Origin: Pseudarthrobacter defluvii
GTDB taxonomy: Bacteria > Actinomycetota > Actinomycetes > Actinomycetales > Micrococcaceae
Reading direction: 5' to 3'
NCBI RefSeq assembly: GCF_030816725.1
Contig: NZ_JAUSYG010000001.1
Span: 4,340,001-4,404,000 of the forward strand
DNA: 64,000 bases
Below are positions 61,237 through 64,000 of this stretch, piece by piece. A model generated the notes under the pieces. The model was not told where the DNA came from. It searched no databases and was given only the letters and a program-made list of their open reading frames with translations. How positions within the stretch are numbered: position 1 is the first letter of the stretch; every line of letters starts with the position of its first letter. The position numbers and the translations under genes are program-made.

Positions 61237-61500
61237 CTAGTGAGAGGCCTGGCTCTGCTCTTCGGCGTTGCGCTTGGCCTGTGCGCCGGCTTCCTTCAGC
61301 GCCTCGGCAACCTTGGTCAGCATCGTGGTGTGGGTACCGGACCACTCGTTGCGGAACTTGGTGGCGTCCGGGCCTTCCCAGTTGGTGCTGCTCAGAACCT
61401 TGGTGAGAGTGGACTTCTGCGTCTCGATCTCGGACGCCCCAGCCTGAAGCTTGCTGCCGAGCTGGCGAAGCTGCTCAACGTCTGCACCCCAAATAGCCAT
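61237..61500 (-). CDS. WXG100 family protein (EsxA-like), orphan
   Basis: An 87-residue helical hairpin protein. The central turn carries NWEGPDATKF (W-x-G) flanked by two long amphipathic helices (VEQLRQLGSKLQAGASEIETQKSTLTKVL and TMLTKVAEALKEAGAQAKRNAEEQ). AAGGAGA precedes the ATG at 61500. Such proteins are ESX/type VII secretion substrates, yet no EccC-like ATPase or partner WXG gene is in the window. Confidence 0.88.
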   Translation of the reverse strand: MAIWGADVEQLRQLGSKLQAGASEIETQKSTLTKVLSSTNWEGPDATKFRNEWSGTHTTMLTKVAEALKEAGAQAKRNAEEQSQASH

Positions 61501-61700
61501 CAGTTTCTCCTTGTTAGGTCGTGGATCCGAACCAGATCGGCATCCCCAGCGGCCCCCCGGCTCATCCGGAAGATCCATTGCCTAAAACCTATCCCGGCCC
61601 CCAAACAGTGTCGATGGGCAGCCCTGCCCATGCCGGGCTCCCCATGGACGCCGGGTGGAGACCATGAAAAAGGGGGTCGATCCCAGGCGTTGGAAGAGCC

Positions 61701-61706
61701 TAGCAT
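61701..61706 (+). promoter_or_regulatory. -10 element of a probable leaderless promoter (DUF2277 gene)
   Basis: TAGCAT ends exactly 6 nt before the ATG at 61713. The rest of the 61501-61712 gap holds no gene. Confidence 0.55.
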
Positions 61707-61712
61707 GGCCTT

Positions 61713-61985
61713 ATGTGCCGGAATATCCGAACCCTCCACAACTTCGAGCCGCACGCCACGTCCGAGGAAGTGCACGCGGCGGCGCTGCAGTACGTCCGCA
61801 AGATCAGTGGGAGCACCAAACCGTCCAAGGCCAACCAGGAAGCTTTTGACGAGGCCGTGCACCAGATCGCGCACATTACGCAGCACCTGCTGGATTCGCT
61901 GGTGACGCAGGCGCCGCCCAAGGACCGGGAGTCCGAGGCCGCCAAGGCCAGGGCGCGCGCCGCAGTACGGTACGGCGCCGCCTGA
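61713..61985 (+). CDS. DUF2277 family protein
   Basis: A 90-residue protein. MCRNIRTLHNFEPHATSEEVHAAALQYVRKISGSTKPS is the conserved DUF2277 sequence, including the invariant MCRNI start and the RKxSG..KPS motif. Function unknown. Full length for the family. Confidence 0.9.
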   Translation: MCRNIRTLHNFEPHATSEEVHAAALQYVRKISGSTKPSKANQEAFDEAVHQIAHITQHLLDSLVTQAPPKDRESEAAKARARAAVRYGAA

Positions 61986-62014
61986 GCCCTCGCCCGCACC
62001 CGCCGGGACTGCGG

Positions 62015-64000
62015 CTACTTGCCGAAGCCTCGCAGCCGCAGGGAGTTGGCCACCACCAGCACCGAGCTGGCAGCCATGGCGCCCCCGGCAATCATCGGGT
62101 TGAGCAGCCCCAGGGCTGCCACCGGGATCCCCACCGCGTTGTAGAAGAACGCCCAGAACAGGTTGGTCTTGATGGTGCCCAGGGTCCTCCGGGACAGCTC
62201 GATGGCCTGCGCCACCTGGGCGAGGTCGTTCCCCATCACGGTCAGGTCCGCAGCTTCGATGGCCACGTCCGTCCCGGATCCCATGGCGATGCCCAGGTCC
62301 GCCTGCGCCAGCGCCGCGGCGTCATTGACGCCATCCCCGGCCATGGCCACCGTGGCGCCGCCGGCCTGCAGCTTCCGTACTGCCTCAACCTTCCCCTCCG
62401 GCAGGACACCGGCGTAGACATCGTCCGGAGCGATCCCGACGGCGGCAGCCACCTGGGCGGCGACAGCGGCGTTGTCCCCGGTCAGCAGGATGGGCCGCAG
62501 GCCCAGCGCCTTCAACCGGGCGACGGCGGCGGCGGATCCCTCCTTGACGGTGTCCCGCAGGCTGATGATGCTGGCAGGTTGGCCGTCCACTGCCACGCAG
62601 ATGGCGGTGGCGCCACCTTCCTCGGCAGCCGCCAACCGGGCCTGCTGGCCGGCATCCAGGGCAATTCCGTTCTGCTGCAGCCAGCCGCTCCGTCCGGCCA
62701 GCACGCGCCTGCCCTCAACGGTGCCGGAGACTCCGCCGCCGGGGGCGGAACTGAAGCCCTGCACTGGGGGCAGCGTGCCGGCGTCGTTCGCGTGCTTCAA
62801 AGCTGCGGCCGATGCTGCCGCCACGGCGATGGCCCGGGCCACGGGGTGCTCTGAGGCGGCCTCCAGGGCGCCGGCGAGCCGGAGGACTTCGTGTTCTGCA
62901 AAGCCGGGAAACGCGGATGTGGTGTCGACGGACAGGATGCCCGTGGTGACCGTGCCTGTCTTGTCCAGCAGGATGGTGTCCACGGTGCGGGTGTCCTCGA
63001 GCACCTGGGGGCCTTTGATCAGGATGCCAAGCTGGGCACCCCGGCCGGTGCCGGTGAGGAGGCCCACCGGGGTGGCCAGGCCCAGGGCGCAGGGGCAGGC
63101 GATCACCAGGACGGCGACGGCGGCGGTGAAAGCCTGGCGCAGATGGCCGCCATCAACGTCGGGTCCGGCCAGGAGCAGCCAGAGCACGAAGGTCAGGACA
63201 GCAATGCCCAGGACCACCGGCACGAAAACCGAGCTGATGCGGTCGGCGAGCCGCGCGATGGGAGCCTTGCCCGTCTGGGCCTGCGACACCAGCCGGGCCA
63301 TCTGGGCAAGGGTAGTCTCGGACCCGACCCTCGTCGCCCTCACCAGCAGCCGGCCGGACGTGTTGATGGTGGCTCCTGTGACGCGGCTGTCCGGCCCCAC
63401 TTCGACCGGGACCGACTCGCCCGTGACCAGCGAAGTGTCAACGGCAGAAGCACCGTCCACCACCACGCCGTCGGTGGCGATCTTCTCGCCCGGGCGTACC
63501 ACCAGGACGTCGCCCACCTGCAGCCGGTCGGCCGAAATTTTCTCTTCGCTGCCGTTTCGCAAAACCGTGGCATCCTTTGCGCCCAGGTTCAGCAGGGCCT
63601 GCAGGGCGTCGCCGGCCTTTTGCTTGGCGTTGGCTTCCAGGTACCGGCCCAGCAGCAGGAAGGTGGTGACCACGGAGGCCACCTCGAAGTACAAGCCGCC
63701 GGGCATGCCCTCCATCCCGGGGTGCTCGGTCATCCGGGGGTCGGCCAGCAGCTGCCAGGCCGAGAACAGGTAGGCCGCAGAAACCCCCAGCGACACCAGG
63801 GTGTCCATGGTGGAGGCGAGGTGCCGGGCATTGATTGCCGCCGCCCGGTGGAACGGCCAGGCTGCCCACGTGACCACCGGCAGTGCCAGCACGGCCGCCG
63901 CCCAGCCCCAGTTGGGGAACTGGAAGGCGGGGACCATGCTGACAAGGAAGACCGGTACGGTCAGGATCGCCGCCAGGATGAGCCGCGGGCGGAGCCGGGA
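62015..64000 (-). CDS. Copper-type P1B ATPase (CopA-like), partial, 5' end outside window
   Basis: 661 residues plus stop are visible; the frame is open through base 64000 on the minus strand, so the N-terminus and any metal-binding domain lie outside. Motifs: TGESVPV, the metal-transport CPC in VIACPCALGLATP, phosphorylation site DKTGTVTTG, HPVARAI of the nucleotide domain, and GDGVNDAAAL. The conserved LILAAILTVPVFLVSMVPAF of TM1/2 appears just inside the edge. The order fits a Cu+ exporter. Confidence 0.93.
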   Translation of the reverse strand, partial: SRLRPRLILAAILTVPVFLVSMVPAFQFPNWGWAAAVLALPVVTWAAWPFHRAAAINARHLASTMDTLVSLGVSAAYLFSAWQLLADPRMTEHPGMEGMPGGLYFEVASVVTTFLLLGRYLEANAKQKAGDALQALLNLGAKDATVLRNGSEEKISADRLQVGDVLVVRPGEKIATDGVVVDGASAVDTSLVTGESVPVEVGPDSRVTGATINTSGRLLVRATRVGSETTLAQMARLVSQAQTGKAPIARLADRISSVFVPVVLGIAVLTFVLWLLLAGPDVDGGHLRQAFTAAVAVLVIACPCALGLATPVGLLTGTGRGAQLGILIKGPQVLEDTRTVDTILLDKTGTVTTGILSVDTTSAFPGFAEHEVLRLAGALEAASEHPVARAIAVAAASAAALKHANDAGTLPPVQGFSSAPGGGVSGTVEGRRVLAGRSGWLQQNGIALDAGQQARLAAAEEGGATAICVAVDGQPASIISLRDTVKEGSAAAVARLKALGLRPILLTGDNAAVAAQVAAAVGIAPDDVYAGVLPEGKVEAVRKLQAGGATVAMAGDGVNDAAALAQADLGIAMGSGTDVAIEAADLTVMGNDLAQVAQAIELSRRTLGTIKTNLFWAFFYNAVGIPVAALGLLNPMIAGGAMAASSVLVVANSLRLRGFGK

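Noticed and set aside
1..64000. CRISPR array, rRNA or prophage
   Set aside because: No spaced direct repeats with unique spacers, no rRNA signatures and no phage structural genes were seen.

Overview
The window looks like a chromosomal segment of a high-GC actinobacterium of the Arthrobacter/Pseudarthrobacter type (Micrococcaceae). The clues are the high GC content and codon use, GTG/TTG starts, leaderless-looking promoters, the conserved rpsF-ssb-rpsR-rplI block with dnaB nearby, a CE1759-type FMN reductase and a WXG100 protein. This assignment is inference from family resemblance; no database search was possible.

Layout. 1-5.1 kb: the tail of a lipid-kinase-like gene, a two-gene ABC exporter preceded by a three-copy 11-bp-periodic repeat, an amino-acid permease and an M18 aminopeptidase. 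5.2-22.7 kb: a first surface-polysaccharide locus, mostly on the minus strand. It holds an O-antigen-ligase-like polymerase, a Wzz/BY-kinase co-polymerase, three glycosyltransferase genes (one a GT2-GT4 fusion) plus a further GT pair, a Wzx flippase, a WbaP-type initiating transferase and an amino-sugar module (Gfo/Idh oxidoreductase, SDR epimerase, two DegT aminotransferases, a NeuD/PglD-like acyltransferase). Eight genes of this module are chained by 4-nt start/stop overlaps, and an acyltransferase-3 gene at its end is broken. The two operons of the locus share the same bipartite promoter (a 15-bp box and a 9-bp -10 block, 62 nt apart in both). 22.8-29.1 kb: a large AAA/LuxR regulator, a lipoprotein phosphoesterase and a secreted PKD-domain protein.

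29.1-42.9 kb: an operator-rich intergenic region, then a second surface-polysaccharide locus with three GT2 enzymes or GT2-like proteins, a large multi-pass GT-C-like protein, a secreted GH16 hydrolase, an unusual three-domain protein (nucleotidyltransferase-like, P-loop kinase-like, methyltransferase-like) translationally coupled to an APH-fold kinase, a second flippase, another GT4 and a second GH16 enzyme. 43.3-50.6 kb: conserved core genes (rpsF, ssb, rpsR, rplI, dnaB) with PhzF, FMN reductase and thioesterase genes. A DnaA-box-like cluster lies directly upstream of dnaB.

50.7-56.1 kb: a 1464-residue secreted enzyme joining a rhamnogalacturonan acetylesterase-like domain to a PL11-like rhamnogalacturonan lyase. 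An IS5-family element (19-bp perfect terminal repeats) sits 23 bp before its start codon and apparently separates it from a LacI-type operator. 56.3-64 kb: DoxX, MATE exporter, small membrane proteins, a CGNR regulator, an EamA exporter, WXG100, DUF2277 and the C-terminal two-thirds of a copper-type P1B ATPase cut by the window edge. No rRNA, tRNA, CRISPR array or prophage was found.
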